Under the pieces are notes generated by a model that was not told the origin of the DNA, searched no databases, and worked only from the letters and a program-made list of their open reading frames with translations. The translations under genes were made by a program, and so were the position numbers. Positions 51,805 to 61,672 of a stretch of DNA of 64,000 bases are shown here, one piece after another. This stretch comes from Hyphomicrobiales bacterium. GTDB lineage: Bacteria; Pseudomonadota; Alphaproteobacteria; Rhizobiales; Beijerinckiaceae. The stretch spans positions 62,001-126,000 of the forward strand of contig UBNE01000002.1 of NCBI GenBank assembly GCA_900466745.1, read 5' to 3'. Numbering within the stretch: position 1 is the first letter of the stretch; the number at the start of each line of letters is the position of its first letter.

Positions 51805-51857
51805 GCAGGCAGCGGGCCGCCAGCGGCACCGATTGCCTCGCCACGCCCGAGCCAGCC

Positions 51858-52898
51858 ATGACCAGCCAACGCCAGCAGCCCGCCCCCCGGCCCTCCAGCG
51901 CCTTCCTCACCATCGACCCGGAGCGCGAGGGCAAGCAGCTCGGCTTCCTGATGATCCCGCATTCGCCCGACGACGACGCCTGGGGCGCGACCCGCATCCC
52001 GATCGCGGTCATCAAGAACGGCACGGGCCCGACGGCGATCCTGGAGGGCGGCAACCATGGCGACGAATATGAGGGGCCGATCGCGATCTGCGACCTGATC
52101 CGCGATCTCGACCCGGGCCGCGTCCAGGGCCGGCTGATCCTGATGCCGGCCAACAACGTCCACGCCGTCATCGCCGGCAGGCGCACCTCGCCGGTCGACG
52201 GGCTGAACTTCAACCGCACCTTTCCCGGCGATCCGCGCGGCACCATCACCCAGCAGATCTCGGCCTACATCACCGATCATGTCTACCCGCTCGGCGACGC
52301 CTTCCTCGACCTGCATTCCGGCGGTTCCTCGCTTGACATCATCCCCAGCGCGATCGTCGAGCCGACCGACGACCCGGCCCTGCACAAGCGCAACGTCGCC
52401 GCCGTGCGGGCCTTCGACGCGCCGATGACGGTGGTGATCAGCAATCTCGGCGAGCCGCGCACCGCGACCGCCGCCGCCTGCCGGGCCGGGCTCGTCACCG
52501 TCGGCACCGAGATGGCGGGCGGCGGCACGGTCTCGCTGGAGGCGCTGAAGGTCTGCCGCCGCGGCGTCGCCAACGTGCTCGACCATCTCGGCATCGTCGC
52601 GCGCGACACGCCCGAGCCGCGCCGCGGCGAAGGCGGCATCCTCGAACTGCCCGGCACCTCGGCCTATGTCTATGCCAGCGCCGACGGCATCTTCGAGCCC
52701 TTCCACGCCAATGGCGAGACCGTCAGCGCCGGTCAGCCCGCCGGCCGCATCCACTGCACCTGGGACCCGGCGCGCGCGCCCGAGCTCCTGCACTACGCCG
52801 CCGACGGCATCCTCTACGGCCGCCGCCAGCCCGGACGCGTCAGGCCCGGCAATTGCTGCCTGATCGTCGCCGCGCCTTACAAGGGAACCTTGTCGTGA
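51858..52898 (+). CDS. DoeB/EutE-like N-acyl diaminobutyrate deacetylase (succinylglutamate desuccinylase/aspartoacylase family)
   Basis: 346 residues, zinc-dependent deacylase. Ligands are His and Glu in LEGGNHGDEYEGPIA and His in AFLDLHSGGSSLDI, with the catalytic Glu expected in GTEMAGGGTVS. Length and motifs fit DoeB/EutE, which deacetylates N2-acetyl-diaminobutyrate in ectoine breakdown. The next two genes are the usual EutB and EutC partners. No ectoine hydrolase lies within the window, so the actual acyl-amino-acid substrate is uncertain. Confidence 0.82.
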   Translation: MTSQRQQPAPRPSSAFLTIDPEREGKQLGFLMIPHSPDDDAWGATRIPIAVIKNGTGPTAILEGGNHGDEYEGPIAICDLIRDLDPGRVQGRLILMPANNVHAVIAGRRTSPVDGLNFNRTFPGDPRGTITQQISAYITDHVYPLGDAFLDLHSGGSSLDIIPSAIVEPTDDPALHKRNVAAVRAFDAPMTVVISNLGEPRTATAAACRAGLVTVGTEMAGGGTVSLEALKVCRRGVANVLDHLGIVARDTPEPRRGEGGILELPGTSAYVYASADGIFEPFHANGETVSAGQPAGRIHCTWDPARAPELLHYAADGILYGRRQPGRVRPGNCCLIVAAPYKGTLS

Positions 52899-53836
52899 TC
52901 GATCTCGCCGCCATCGAGGAAGCCCGCCGGCGCATCGCCCCCCATATCCGCAAGACGCCGACGCTGCGCTACGGCCAGCTCAAGGACGGCGACGCCGGCG
53001 GCCCCGACGTCACGCTGAAGCTCGAACTGCTGCAGGCGGCCGGCTCGTTCAAGGCGCGCGGCGCGATGAACCGGCTGCTGACCCTGACCGAGGCCGAGCG
53101 CGCGCGCGGCATCGTCACCGCCTCGGGCGGCAATCACGGCCTCGCCATCGCGCGCTCGGCCAAGGTGCTTGGCGCCGGCGCCAAGATCTTCCTGCCCTCC
53201 AACGTCGTGCCCGACAAGGTCGCGAAGCTGAAGCAGTGGGGCGCGGAGGTCGAGATCGTCGGCGACATCTGGGACGACGCCAACGCCGCCGCCCTCGCCC
53301 ATGCCGAACGCACCGGCGCGACCTATGCCCATCCCTTCAGCGACCCCGTCGTCGTGGCCGGACAGGGCACGCTCGGCCTCGACATCCTCGACGACATGCC
53401 GGAAGTCGACGTCATCCTCGTCGCGATCGGCGGCGGCGGCCTGATCAGCGGGCTTGCCACCGCGGTCAAGGCCAGGCGACCGGCGACGCGGATCATCGGC
53501 ATCGAGCCGGTCGGCTCGCCGACGCTGCATGCCTGCCTGGAGGCGGGCAGGCTCGTCGCCCTGGACACGCTGTCGACCCGCGTCGCCACCATGTCCTGCC
53601 GGCTGACCGATCAGGCGATCTTCGAGACCGTCCGGCGCCATGTCGACGAGATCGCGCTGGTCAGCGACGCGGAGATGGAAAGCGCCGCCCGCTCGCTCTG
53701 GTTCGAATTCGGCGTCGCCGCCGATCTGTCGGGGGCCGCCTCGGTCGCGCTGCTTCAGGCCGGCCGCATGCGCTTCGCGCCCGGAACCCGGGTCTGCGCG
53801 ATCGTCTGCGGCGCGGGCGCGGACGGCCTCGCCTGA
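52895..53836 (+). CDS. eutB: PLP-dependent threonine/serine dehydratase-like protein (EutB type)
   Basis: 313 residues, fold type II. The PLP Lys is in AAGSFKARGAMN, the phosphate loop is IGGGGLISGLATA, and SGGNHGLAIARSAK matches the substrate loop. There is no C-terminal ACT domain, so not a biosynthetic, isoleucine-regulated enzyme. The GTG start overlaps the deacylase stop (GTGA) with AAGGGA eight bases upstream. Assignment to EutB rests on the deacylase/dehydratase/cyclodeaminase trio. Confidence 0.8.
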   Translation: MIDLAAIEEARRRIAPHIRKTPTLRYGQLKDGDAGGPDVTLKLELLQAAGSFKARGAMNRLLTLTEAERARGIVTASGGNHGLAIARSAKVLGAGAKIFLPSNVVPDKVAKLKQWGAEVEIVGDIWDDANAAALAHAERTGATYAHPFSDPVVVAGQGTLGLDILDDMPEVDVILVAIGGGGLISGLATAVKARRPATRIIGIEPVGSPTLHACLEAGRLVALDTLSTRVATMSCRLTDQAIFETVRRHVDEIALVSDAEMESAARSLWFEFGVAADLSGAASVALLQAGRMRFAPGTRVCAIVCGAGADGLA

Positions 53837-53860
53837 GGCGAGGCTTTTGAGGCGAGGCTT
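53834..53860. repeat. 13-bp direct repeat around the dehydratase stop
   Basis: TGAGGCGAGGCTT occurs twice, 1 bp apart; the first copy contains the eutB-like stop codon. Looks like a small tandem duplication. Confidence 0.7.
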
Positions 53861-53929
53861 GCCGGCCGGCGGATCGACAGGCATGAACCGGGGCCCGCGA
53901 CCCCGCCCCGAAGCCCCGGAGCCTCCGCC

Positions 53930-54898
53930 ATGAGCGCGTCCCTGCTCTATCTCTCGCGCCAGGATGTGCAGGCGCTCGCCATCGCGCCCGGCGCAGCGCG
54001 CGAGGCCGTCCTCCAAGCTTTCCGCGACCACGCCGCCGGGCTCAACCGCAGCCTGCCCAAGAGCGTGCTCGCGCTGGGCCCGGGGCACGGCTTCCAGGCG
54101 ATGGCGGCCGCCTCGCAAGCCGACGGCATCGCGGCGCTGAAATGGGTCTCGATGACGCCGGCCGGGCCGGACAGCGCCGCCCCGAGCGTCAGCGCCCTGC
54201 TCTGCGTCAGCGACTATGCCGGCGGCGCGCCGCTGGCGGTGCTCGACGGCGACGAGATCACCCTGATCCGCACCGCCGCGCTCTCGGCCGCCGCCGCGAG
54301 CCGGATGGCGCCGGCCGCGCCCAGGACCATCGGCTTCGTCGGCTGCGGCCTCCAGGCCCACGCCCATCTCGCCGCCTTCCACGATCTCTATCCCGGGCTG
54401 GCCACCGCGCTGGCGCTGAGCCGCAGCCCTTCCTCGGCCCGGCGGCTGGGGGACGCCGCCGCCGGCCGCGGCCTCGCGGCCGAGGTGACGGGCGACGCCG
54501 GCGCGCTGCTGGCCCGCAGCGACATCGTCATCTCGATGGTGCCGGGCGCCCCGGGGCTGGCGCCCTTCCTCGACGCCCGCCTGATGAAGCCCGACGCCTT
54601 CGCCGCCGCCGTCGATACCGGCCGTAGCTGGATCCCGGAAAGCCTGCCCGCCTTCGACAGCCTGGCGACGGACAGCCTGGAGCAGTCGCAGGCGCCCTAC
54701 GACGCCGCCGGCAACCCGGTCGCGACGGTCGCCTTCAGCCACGACCTCATCGGGCTCGCCGCCGGCACCGAGGCCCCCCTGCGGAACGGGCGCTCGCTGT
54801 TCTGCTTCCGCGGCTTCGCCCTCGCCGATCTGGCGCTGGCCCATCTCGCCGTCCGCCATGCGCGCGAGCGTGGCATCGGCACGGCGCTGCCGCGCTGA
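53930..54898 (+). CDS. eutC: Ornithine cyclodeaminase/mu-crystallin family protein (EutC type)
   Basis: 322 residues. The Rossmann motif is TIGFVGCGLQAHAHLAAFHD, and the substrate half has LKWVSMTPAG and LLCVSDYAGGAPLAVLDGDEITLIRTAA. Members are NAD(P)-linked imine reductases, cyclodeaminases or alanine dehydrogenases. In ectoine clusters EutC pairs with EutB to process the hydroxylated intermediate. It ends the island. Confidence 0.83.
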   Translation: MSASLLYLSRQDVQALAIAPGAAREAVLQAFRDHAAGLNRSLPKSVLALGPGHGFQAMAAASQADGIAALKWVSMTPAGPDSAAPSVSALLCVSDYAGGAPLAVLDGDEITLIRTAALSAAAASRMAPAAPRTIGFVGCGLQAHAHLAAFHDLYPGLATALALSRSPSSARRLGDAAAGRGLAAEVTGDAGALLARSDIVISMVPGAPGLAPFLDARLMKPDAFAAAVDTGRSWIPESLPAFDSLATDSLEQSQAPYDAAGNPVATVAFSHDLIGLAAGTEAPLRNGRSLFCFRGFALADLALAHLAVRHARERGIGTALPR

Positions 54899-55299
54899 AT
54901 CCGCGGCAGCGGCGCCTCCCCCGCGATCCTCCGGCGCCGGCGATCAACGACAGCCGGGCCGGCCGGTTGATGAAACGCAGCGATGGGCCGAACCGAATTT
55001 CGGTGTCGACGAGAGGCAGCGTTCTTCCGCCAGGGGCTCCCTGAAGGATATCTGACGAAACTCCGAATATAGTCCGGGATTTTACTTGAAGCTGCGCATG
55101 CCTTCTCGTGCCGGCGGAAGAGCGGCTCGGCAGCGATTATCTTAGAAAGGCTATAAAGAGAAAAATTGCTTTGCGGCGCAACGACACCTCGTGATAGCGC
55201 CAGCCGATGCTCCCGATCTCGGCACCCCGCTTTGCTTTGCCGCCTGGCTGCAGCCTGCGCTGGCCTCGCGTCACAGCCGGGCAGTGATGCTGCAGTGAG
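54899..55299. other. 401-bp gene-free stretch before the FecCD-type permease
   Basis: Holds an imperfect hairpin ATCAAC...GTTGAT (54943-54971) after eutC that may end its transcript. A clearly AT-richer segment follows (55060-55175) with a TATAAA-like -10 at 55152-55157. That gives a leader of about 135 bases before the permease. I looked for a cobalamin box or a Fur site and found no convincing one. Confidence 0.55.
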
Positions 55300-56370
55300 A
55301 TGAAGCCCATGGCCGCGGTCCTGCCCGCGGCGGCCGATGCCGCCGCGGATTATCGCAAGCGCAATGCGCGCCGGCTGCTGCTCGTCCTGGGCGGACTGCT
55401 GGCGCTGGTCCTGTCGCTGGCGCTCGACGTCGCGATCGGCCCGGGCAACCTGCCGCTCGCCGACGTGCTGCGGACCCTCGCCGACCCGCAATCGGCCGCG
55501 CCGCGCCTCTCCGTCATCGTCTGGGACCTGCGCCTGCCGATCGCGCTGATGGCGCTCGCCGTCGGCGCCATGCTGGGGCTCAGCGGCGCCGGCATGCAGA
55601 CCATCCTGTCGAACCCGCTCGCCGATCCGTTCACGCTCGGCGTCTCGGCCGCCGCCACCGTCGGCGCCTCGGTCGCCATCGTCACCGGCTGGAGCGTGCT
55701 GCCCGGCGCCGGCGCCTTCATCGTCACCGCCAACGCCTTCGTCTTCGCGCTCGGCGCCTCGCTCATCCTGTTCTTCATGACCAAGCTGCGCGGCGTCAGC
55801 GCCGAGACCATGATCCTGGTCGGCATCGCCCTGCTCTTCACCTGCAACGCCGTCACCGCCCTGCTGCAATACCGCTCCAACGAGGTGCAGCTCACCCAGA
55901 TCGTGTTCTGGACGCTCGGCAGCCTCGCCCGCGCGACCTGGACCAAGGTCGGGGTCGCGGCGCTGCTGATCGCGCTCGCCCTGCCCTTCTTCCTGCTGCG
56001 CGGCTGGGCTCTGACGGCGCTGCGGCTCGGCGACGAGCGGGCCGAGAGCCTCGGCATCCGCGTCGACCGGCTGCGCCTCGAGATCCTGATCGCGACCTCC
56101 CTGCTCGCGGCCGTCTCCGTCTCCTTCGTCGGGGGCATCGGCTTCATCGGGCTCGTCGGCCCGCATATCGCCCGGCTTCTGGTCGGCGAGGACCAGCGCT
56201 TCTTCCTCCCGGTCGCCACGATCGCCAGCGCGACGCTGCTCTCCCTCGCCTCCAGCCTCTCCAAGGCGATCACGCCGGGCGTCATCTACCCGATCGGCAT
56301 CATCACCGCCCTGATCGGCGTGCCGTTCTTCTTCAGCCTGGTCATGTCGATCCGCGGCAAGGGGGCCTGA
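55300..56370 (+). CDS. FecCD-family ABC transporter permease (iron/haem/cobalamin class)
   Basis: 356 residues, about ten helices. Signatures are GAMLGLSGAGMQTILSNPLADPFTLGVSAAA near residue 90 and the coupling region GIRVDRLRLEI, then FVGGIGFIGLVGPHIARLLVGEDQRFFLP. Exports nothing: this class imports siderophore-iron, haem or B12. The permease ends 3 bp before its ATPase. No periplasmic binding protein gene is adjacent. Confidence 0.93.
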   Translation: MKPMAAVLPAAADAAADYRKRNARRLLLVLGGLLALVLSLALDVAIGPGNLPLADVLRTLADPQSAAPRLSVIVWDLRLPIALMALAVGAMLGLSGAGMQTILSNPLADPFTLGVSAAATVGASVAIVTGWSVLPGAGAFIVTANAFVFALGASLILFFMTKLRGVSAETMILVGIALLFTCNAVTALLQYRSNEVQLTQIVFWTLGSLARATWTKVGVAALLIALALPFFLLRGWALTALRLGDERAESLGIRVDRLRLEILIATSLLAAVSVSFVGGIGFIGLVGPHIARLLVGEDQRFFLPVATIASATLLSLASSLSKAITPGVIYPIGIITALIGVPFFFSLVMSIRGKGA

Positions 56371-56373
56371 GGC

Positions 56374-57159
<786 letters not shown>

Positions 57160-57188
57160 GCCATGACCGCGCGGGCCGCGCCGGCCCG

Positions 57189-58007
57189 TCAGAGATCGAG
57201 CCGGAAGGAATAGCTCGCGCCGAGGCCGACCGTGACCTGGTCGCGCTGGCCGACGGTGCGCACGAGCGGCGAGCTCGCGGCCTGGTCGATCATGCGGTCA
57301 TAGCGGGCGAACAGCGTCGTCGACCATTGCTCGGACCACGCATAGTCGAGCGCGGTGGCGACGCCGAGGCTCTTGGCGCCGCCGGAGGGGCTGTAGGGCG
57401 CCAGCAGCGGATTGATCATCGCCTCGCTCGGCGAGACGCCGAAATTGCGCCGCATATAGGAAGCGTTGCCGAGCGAGAGGCGCGGGCCGCCCGACAGCGT
57501 CAACCGGCCGAAGCGCTCGACCCAATCGGCGGAGAAATCGGCGACGATGCCGTGATGGCCGTGGAAGCCCTGCCGGACCTCGACGCGGGTGCGCAGACGG
57601 CTCTGGACCGGCCAGTACTCGGCGAAGAGCCCCGCCTCGATCGCCCAGGGAACGTCGCGCATGCCGAACAGCCGGGGGCTCGACGAGGAATAGCGGCCGC
57701 TCTTCCAGGTTCCGGCGACGCCGAAGCTGAAGCGGTCGGTTTCGTAGAGCGCGTAGTCGAGGCTGTCGTCGGGGGCGCTGAAGCTCTCCGGCTCGCCGGC
57801 GCGGCGCCAGCTTATCGAGGGCATGAAGGACAGCCCGGCCGCGTTCGCGCCCTCGTATTTGGGGCCGAGCTCGACCGTGCCGCCGAGCGTGACGATCCAG
57901 CCCTTGGCGGGCGTCGGATCGCTCAGCGCCGGCGACGCCTCTCCGGCACCGGCGGCGGCCGGCAGCAGCAGGAGGCAGGCGAGGCTTCCGATGGCAACAC
58001 GCAACAC
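57189..58007 (-). CDS. MipA/OmpV-family outer-membrane protein
   Basis: 272 residues with a signal peptide (SLACLLLLPAAAGAGEAS) and alternating beta-strand sequence. WIVTLGGTVELGPKYEGANAAGLSFMPSISWRR opens the barrel in the MipA/OmpV manner, and it closes with an aromatic-type strand VTVGLGASYSFRLDL. The GTG at 58007 has GGAGG just upstream; the next codon, TTG, is also possible. It lies 71 bp after the response-regulator stop and may be a target of or cotranscribed with it. Confidence 0.82.
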   Translation of the reverse strand: MLRVAIGSLACLLLLPAAAGAGEASPALSDPTPAKGWIVTLGGTVELGPKYEGANAAGLSFMPSISWRRAGEPESFSAPDDSLDYALYETDRFSFGVAGTWKSGRYSSSSPRLFGMRDVPWAIEAGLFAEYWPVQSRLRTRVEVRQGFHGHHGIVADFSADWVERFGRLTLSGGPRLSLGNASYMRRNFGVSPSEAMINPLLAPYSPSGGAKSLGVATALDYAWSEQWSTTLFARYDRMIDQAASSPLVRTVGQRDQVTVGLGASYSFRLDL

Positions 58008-58078
58008 AGATCCTCCGCGCCCTTCATCGATCTCCGCAGCCGCGCCGGCCGGTGCGGCTGCGGCCGCGATCCCGCGGC

Positions 58079-59455
58079 TCATTCCGCGACGGTCCGGTTC
58101 AACCGGATACCGAGTTTCTTGATGCGGTGCCAGAGGCTGCGTTCCGCAATCCCGAGCAGCCGCGCCGCCTTGACCTGCACGCCGCCGCTGCGGCGCAGCG
58201 CCTCGAGGATGAATTCGCGCTCGATCCGCTCGAGCTCTGCGTCGAGATCGCGCGGCAGCGCCGCGCCTCCCGCCCGGCGCTGGCCCTCGAACAGCTCCCG
58301 CGGCAGGTCCTGCACGTCGATCGCCGAGCCCTTGGCGACGATCAGCGCGCGCTCGACGCAATTGTGCAGCTCGCGGATATTGCCCGGCCAGTCGTAGGCC
58401 GACATCGCGGCGAGCGCCGCCGGAGAGAACCCCGTGACCGGCTTGCCGACCGTCTCGGACAGCGACGCCAGGAAATGCGCGGCCAGCAGCGGAATGTCCT
58501 CGGCGCGCTCGCGCAAGGCCGGCAGCCGGATCGGGAACACGTTCAGCCGGTAGAACAGGTCCTCGCGGAACAGGCCCGCGGCGACCGCCGCGCGCATGTC
58601 CTTGTGCGTCGCCGCGACCAGGCGGACATCCGCGGTCTGGCTGCGGCTCGCCCCCACCGGCTCGAAGCTGCGCTCCTGCACCACGCGCAGCAGCTTTGCC
58701 TGGATCGCCAGCGGCATGTCGCCGATCTCGTCGAGGAAGAGCGTGCCGCCCTCGGCGGCGGCGAAGCGGCCGACGCGGTTGGAGACGGCGCCGGTGAAGG
58801 CGCCCTTGACATGGCCGAAGAGCTCGCTCTCCAGCAGGGTCTCGGGGATCGCGGCGCAATTGACCGCGACGAAGGGGCGGGCGCGGCGCGGGCTGTTGAA
58901 GTGGATCGCCCGGGCGACCAGCTCCTTGCCGGTCCCGCTCTCGCCGTTCAGCATCACCGTAGCGCGGGTTTCGCAGACCTCGGTGACCTGCTCGATCACG
59001 CGGCGGAAGGAGGCGCTGTTGCCGATCAGCGTGTCGAAGGAGTGGCGCCCCTCGAGTTCGCTGCGCAGGCGCTCATTGTCGCGCACCACATCGGCGAGGC
59101 GCAGCGCCCGCCCCAGCGTCGCCGCGACATCCTCCATCTCGAAGGGCTTGGCGATATAGTCGAACGCCCCTTCCTTGACGAGCTCGACCGCGTCGCGCAC
59201 CGCGGCGAAGGCCGTGATGATGATGACCGGCACCTCCGGCCAGCGGCGGCGGACCTCGCGCAGCAATCCGCGCCCGTCCAGCACCGGCAGCCGCAGATCG
59301 GTGAGCACCAGGTCGAAGCGCGACTGCTCCAGCGCCATCAGCGCCGCCTGCGCGCTGGTCACGGCGGTCGCCCGGTAGCCGAGATCCTCCAGCGCGGCGG
59401 CCAGAACGTCGGCCAGCCGCTCCTCGTCGTCGACCACCAGAATGGCGTGGCTCAC
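58079..59455 (-). CDS. Sigma54-dependent NtrC-family response regulator
   Basis: 458 residues: receiver (1-120, phospho-acceptor Asp53 in VLTDLRLP, Lys in IAKPFEME), AAA+ domain (about 145-370, Walker A NGESGTGKELVAR, the sigma54 loop GAFTGA, GTLFLDEIGDMP), and a Fis-type HTH (VKAARLLGIAERSLWHRIKKLGI). Activates sigma54 promoters on phosphorylation by the kinase whose stop it overlaps by 4 bp. Confidence 0.96.
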   Translation of the reverse strand: MSHAILVVDDEERLADVLAAALEDLGYRATAVTSAQAALMALEQSRFDLVLTDLRLPVLDGRGLLREVRRRWPEVPVIIITAFAAVRDAVELVKEGAFDYIAKPFEMEDVAATLGRALRLADVVRDNERLRSELEGRHSFDTLIGNSASFRRVIEQVTEVCETRATVMLNGESGTGKELVARAIHFNSPRRARPFVAVNCAAIPETLLESELFGHVKGAFTGAVSNRVGRFAAAEGGTLFLDEIGDMPLAIQAKLLRVVQERSFEPVGASRSQTADVRLVAATHKDMRAAVAAGLFREDLFYRLNVFPIRLPALRERAEDIPLLAAHFLASLSETVGKPVTGFSPAALAAMSAYDWPGNIRELHNCVERALIVAKGSAIDVQDLPRELFEGQRRAGGAALPRDLDAELERIEREFILEALRRSGGVQVKAARLLGIAERSLWHRIKKLGIRLNRTVAE

Positions 59456-61218
59456 GCGTCCTCTCCCTTCCCGGCCCGCGGCAGGACGAGCGTGAAGGCC
59501 GCGCCCTTGCCCGGCTCGCTCTCGCAGATCGCGCTCCCGCCATGGGCGGCGGCCACGCTCTGCACCTTGGCGAGCCCGAGCCCCGTTCCTTTCGCCTTGG
59601 TGGTGAAGAACGGGTTGAACACCTCGGCGCGGATCGCCTCCGGCACGCCCGGCCCCTCGTCGCGGATCGTCAGCGACACGGTGTCGGGCCCTACCGCCAC
59701 GCGCGCGAAGATGGTGCCTCCCATCGGCATGGCATCCATCGCGTTCAGGACCAGATTGAGGCAGGCCTGATGGAGCTGATCGGCGTCGCCCGCGATTTCG
59801 GCCCCCTCGCTCTCGTCGTCGATGCGCAGAGCGATGCCGCGGCGCGCCAGCTCCGGGGCGGCGATGGCCGCGACCCGCTCGATCACCTTGCGCAGCGGCA
59901 GCGGGCTCAGCACCAGCGGGCGCGGCTGGGCGAAGTCGAGGAACTCGCGCATCAGCGTCTCGATCCGCCGCACCTCGTCGATGACGTAGCCCAGCATCTT
60001 CTCCTCGGCGCCGCCGAGCCGGGCGCGGTTGCGCACCACCTCGGTCGAGGTCTTGATGATGCCGAGCGGATTGCGGACCTCATGGGCGATCACCATCGCC
60101 GCCTGGCCGAGCGCCGAGAGCCGGTCGCGGCGGCGCAGCTCCGTCTCCAGCTCCTGCAGCTTGCCCAGTTGCTCGGCCATGCTGTTGAAGCCGGTGGCGA
60201 GCTCGGCGATCTCGCGGCCGCCGCCGATCGGCACGCGCTGTCCGAAATCGCCGGCCGCGATCGCCCTGACGCCGCGCGTCAGCGCCCGCAGGGGGCGCAC
60301 CAGCACGCCCGACATCAGGCTGCCGACCAGCACGGCGATGAAGCTGCCGAGCAGGAAGATGCCGAGGAACAGCCGCTCGCGGCCGAGCTGCTCCAGAAGT
60401 CCCGCCCCGCTGCGCAGGCCGATGAAGCTGAGCGCCGCCAGCTTGCCGTCGATGCCGCGGAAGCCGGAATAGACCGCGCGATAGGCGCCGTCCCCCGCCC
60501 CCGGGTCGAAGATTTCGTCCTCGCCGGCATCGAGCCGGGCCTTGATGTCCCGGGGCACGGCCGTCGGCTTGTCGTCATGCGTCTGCATGATGGCTTCGAG
60601 CTTGCCGTCGAAATCGGAGAACAGCGTCACCTCGAGCGAGGTCACCACCTTGATGCCGCCGAGATAGTTGTCGTCGAGCCAGCTCCCGACCAGGATGTTG
60701 GCGGGCTGGCCGTTGATGGTGATCGTCTGCACCGCGCCGGCCATCAGCCAGCGCTGGCCGTCCGCCGCGATCTTGAACAGCCCCTGCCCGGTCGCCGTCG
60801 GCAGCGCGCCGATGGCGGAGAAGGGGCGCGAGGAGAAGATGATCTCGCCGCTGGGCCGGTAGATCGCGATCAGATCGTAGCCGACCGAATTCAGCACCGC
60901 GAATTCGCGCTCGACGGTCCGCTGCATCTTGACGTCGTCGGCGCTGTGCTCGAGGCGATGGCCGATGACGCCGGCGACGCGCTGCGCCTCCTGCACCGCC
61001 TCGACGATCTCCAGCCGGAAGAAGCGCGAGGTCTCGCGCAGCCAGTGCCCGACATTGTCCTCGAACACGCTGGAGATCAGCTTGGCGGCGATGAAGGCCG
61101 AGGCCAGCATGGCCGGCACGCTGACCAGCATGAAGCCGATGACCAGCCGGAGCCGGAGCGAGGTCACCTTGCCCGGCCCGGCGGGATGTCGCGGGGAGCC
61201 GGGCTGCATCCGCCCCAC
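59452..61218 (-). CDS. Membrane sensor histidine kinase
   Basis: 588 residues. Two membrane segments (about 22-45 and 285-308) bracket a periplasmic sensing domain of about 240 residues. HAMP (VRPLRALTRGVRAIAAGDFG), HisKA with the phospho-His in IAHEVRNPLGIIKTS and HATPase (LVLNAMDAMP, DEGPGVPE, TTKAKGTGLGLA) follow. Pairs with the NtrC-type regulator downstream (ATGA overlap). The ligand is unknown. An ATG three codons later is an alternative start. Confidence 0.94.
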   Translation of the reverse strand: MGRMQPGSPRHPAGPGKVTSLRLRLVIGFMLVSVPAMLASAFIAAKLISSVFEDNVGHWLRETSRFFRLEIVEAVQEAQRVAGVIGHRLEHSADDVKMQRTVEREFAVLNSVGYDLIAIYRPSGEIIFSSRPFSAIGALPTATGQGLFKIAADGQRWLMAGAVQTITINGQPANILVGSWLDDNYLGGIKVVTSLEVTLFSDFDGKLEAIMQTHDDKPTAVPRDIKARLDAGEDEIFDPGAGDGAYRAVYSGFRGIDGKLAALSFIGLRSGAGLLEQLGRERLFLGIFLLGSFIAVLVGSLMSGVLVRPLRALTRGVRAIAAGDFGQRVPIGGGREIAELATGFNSMAEQLGKLQELETELRRRDRLSALGQAAMVIAHEVRNPLGIIKTSTEVVRNRARLGGAEEKMLGYVIDEVRRIETLMREFLDFAQPRPLVLSPLPLRKVIERVAAIAAPELARRGIALRIDDESEGAEIAGDADQLHQACLNLVLNAMDAMPMGGTIFARVAVGPDTVSLTIRDEGPGVPEAIRAEVFNPFFTTKAKGTGLGLAKVQSVAAAHGGSAICESEPGKGAAFTLVLPRAGKGEDA

Positions 61219-61246
61219 CCGCCGGTTCTGGAAGGGGCCCGTCCCA

Positions 61247-61672
61247 CTAGCGCCTCGTCCAGGTGTCGTCGTCGCAGATCAGCCCGCCGAGAACGCAGCC
61301 GCGCACGACCAGCGAATCCGGCGCGGCCAGCTCCAGCGTGGTGCGATAGGTCTTGCCGTCGGCGGGATTGTAGCCCTCCCCCGCCAGAAGGCTCGCCCCG
61401 TCGGGCCTGAAGCCGCTCAGCACCTGCAGGCCGAGCAGCGAGCGCGCCCGCAGCTTCGGGTCCGGGTTGAAGCGGTCGAAGCGCGGCTGCTTCAGCCAGA
61501 CCACACGCCCGCACAGCGCCGCGCCGCAGCGCGCGATGGCGATCTCCGATTCCCCGTCCGAATCGCGCCAGCGGCCGACGATCTCGGCCATCGGGTCGGC
61601 CAGCGCCGGCAGCGGCAGTCCGCCGGCCAGCAGCGCCAGCAGCGCCGCCATCCGCATCCTAGGACTGTTCAT
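61247..61672 (-). CDS. DUF2147-family secreted protein
   Basis: 141 residues: signal peptide (RMAALLALLAGGLPLPALA), then the DUF2147 core with IVGRWRDSDGESEIAIARCGAALCGRVVWL and GLQVLSGFRPDG. Ends with a Cys pair in VRGCVLGGLICDDDTW. Periplasmic; the family function is unknown. I prefer the ATG at 61672 (GGAG seven bases upstream) over the ATG at 61678. It overlaps the preceding gene by 14 bp, the last of a coupled four-gene unit. Confidence 0.85.
   Translation of the reverse strand: MNSPRMRMAALLALLAGGLPLPALADPMAEIVGRWRDSDGESEIAIARCGAALCGRVVWLKQPRFDRFNPDPKLRARSLLGLQVLSGFRPDGASLLAGEGYNPADGKTYRTTLELAAPDSLVVRGCVLGGLICDDDTWTRR

Noticed and set aside
55060-55299. Cobalamin riboswitch or Fur/Irr operator upstream of the FecCD-type permease
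   Set aside because: No B12-box sequence could be found. CTTAGAA...CTATAAAG only half-resembles an Irr element and overlaps the probable -10.
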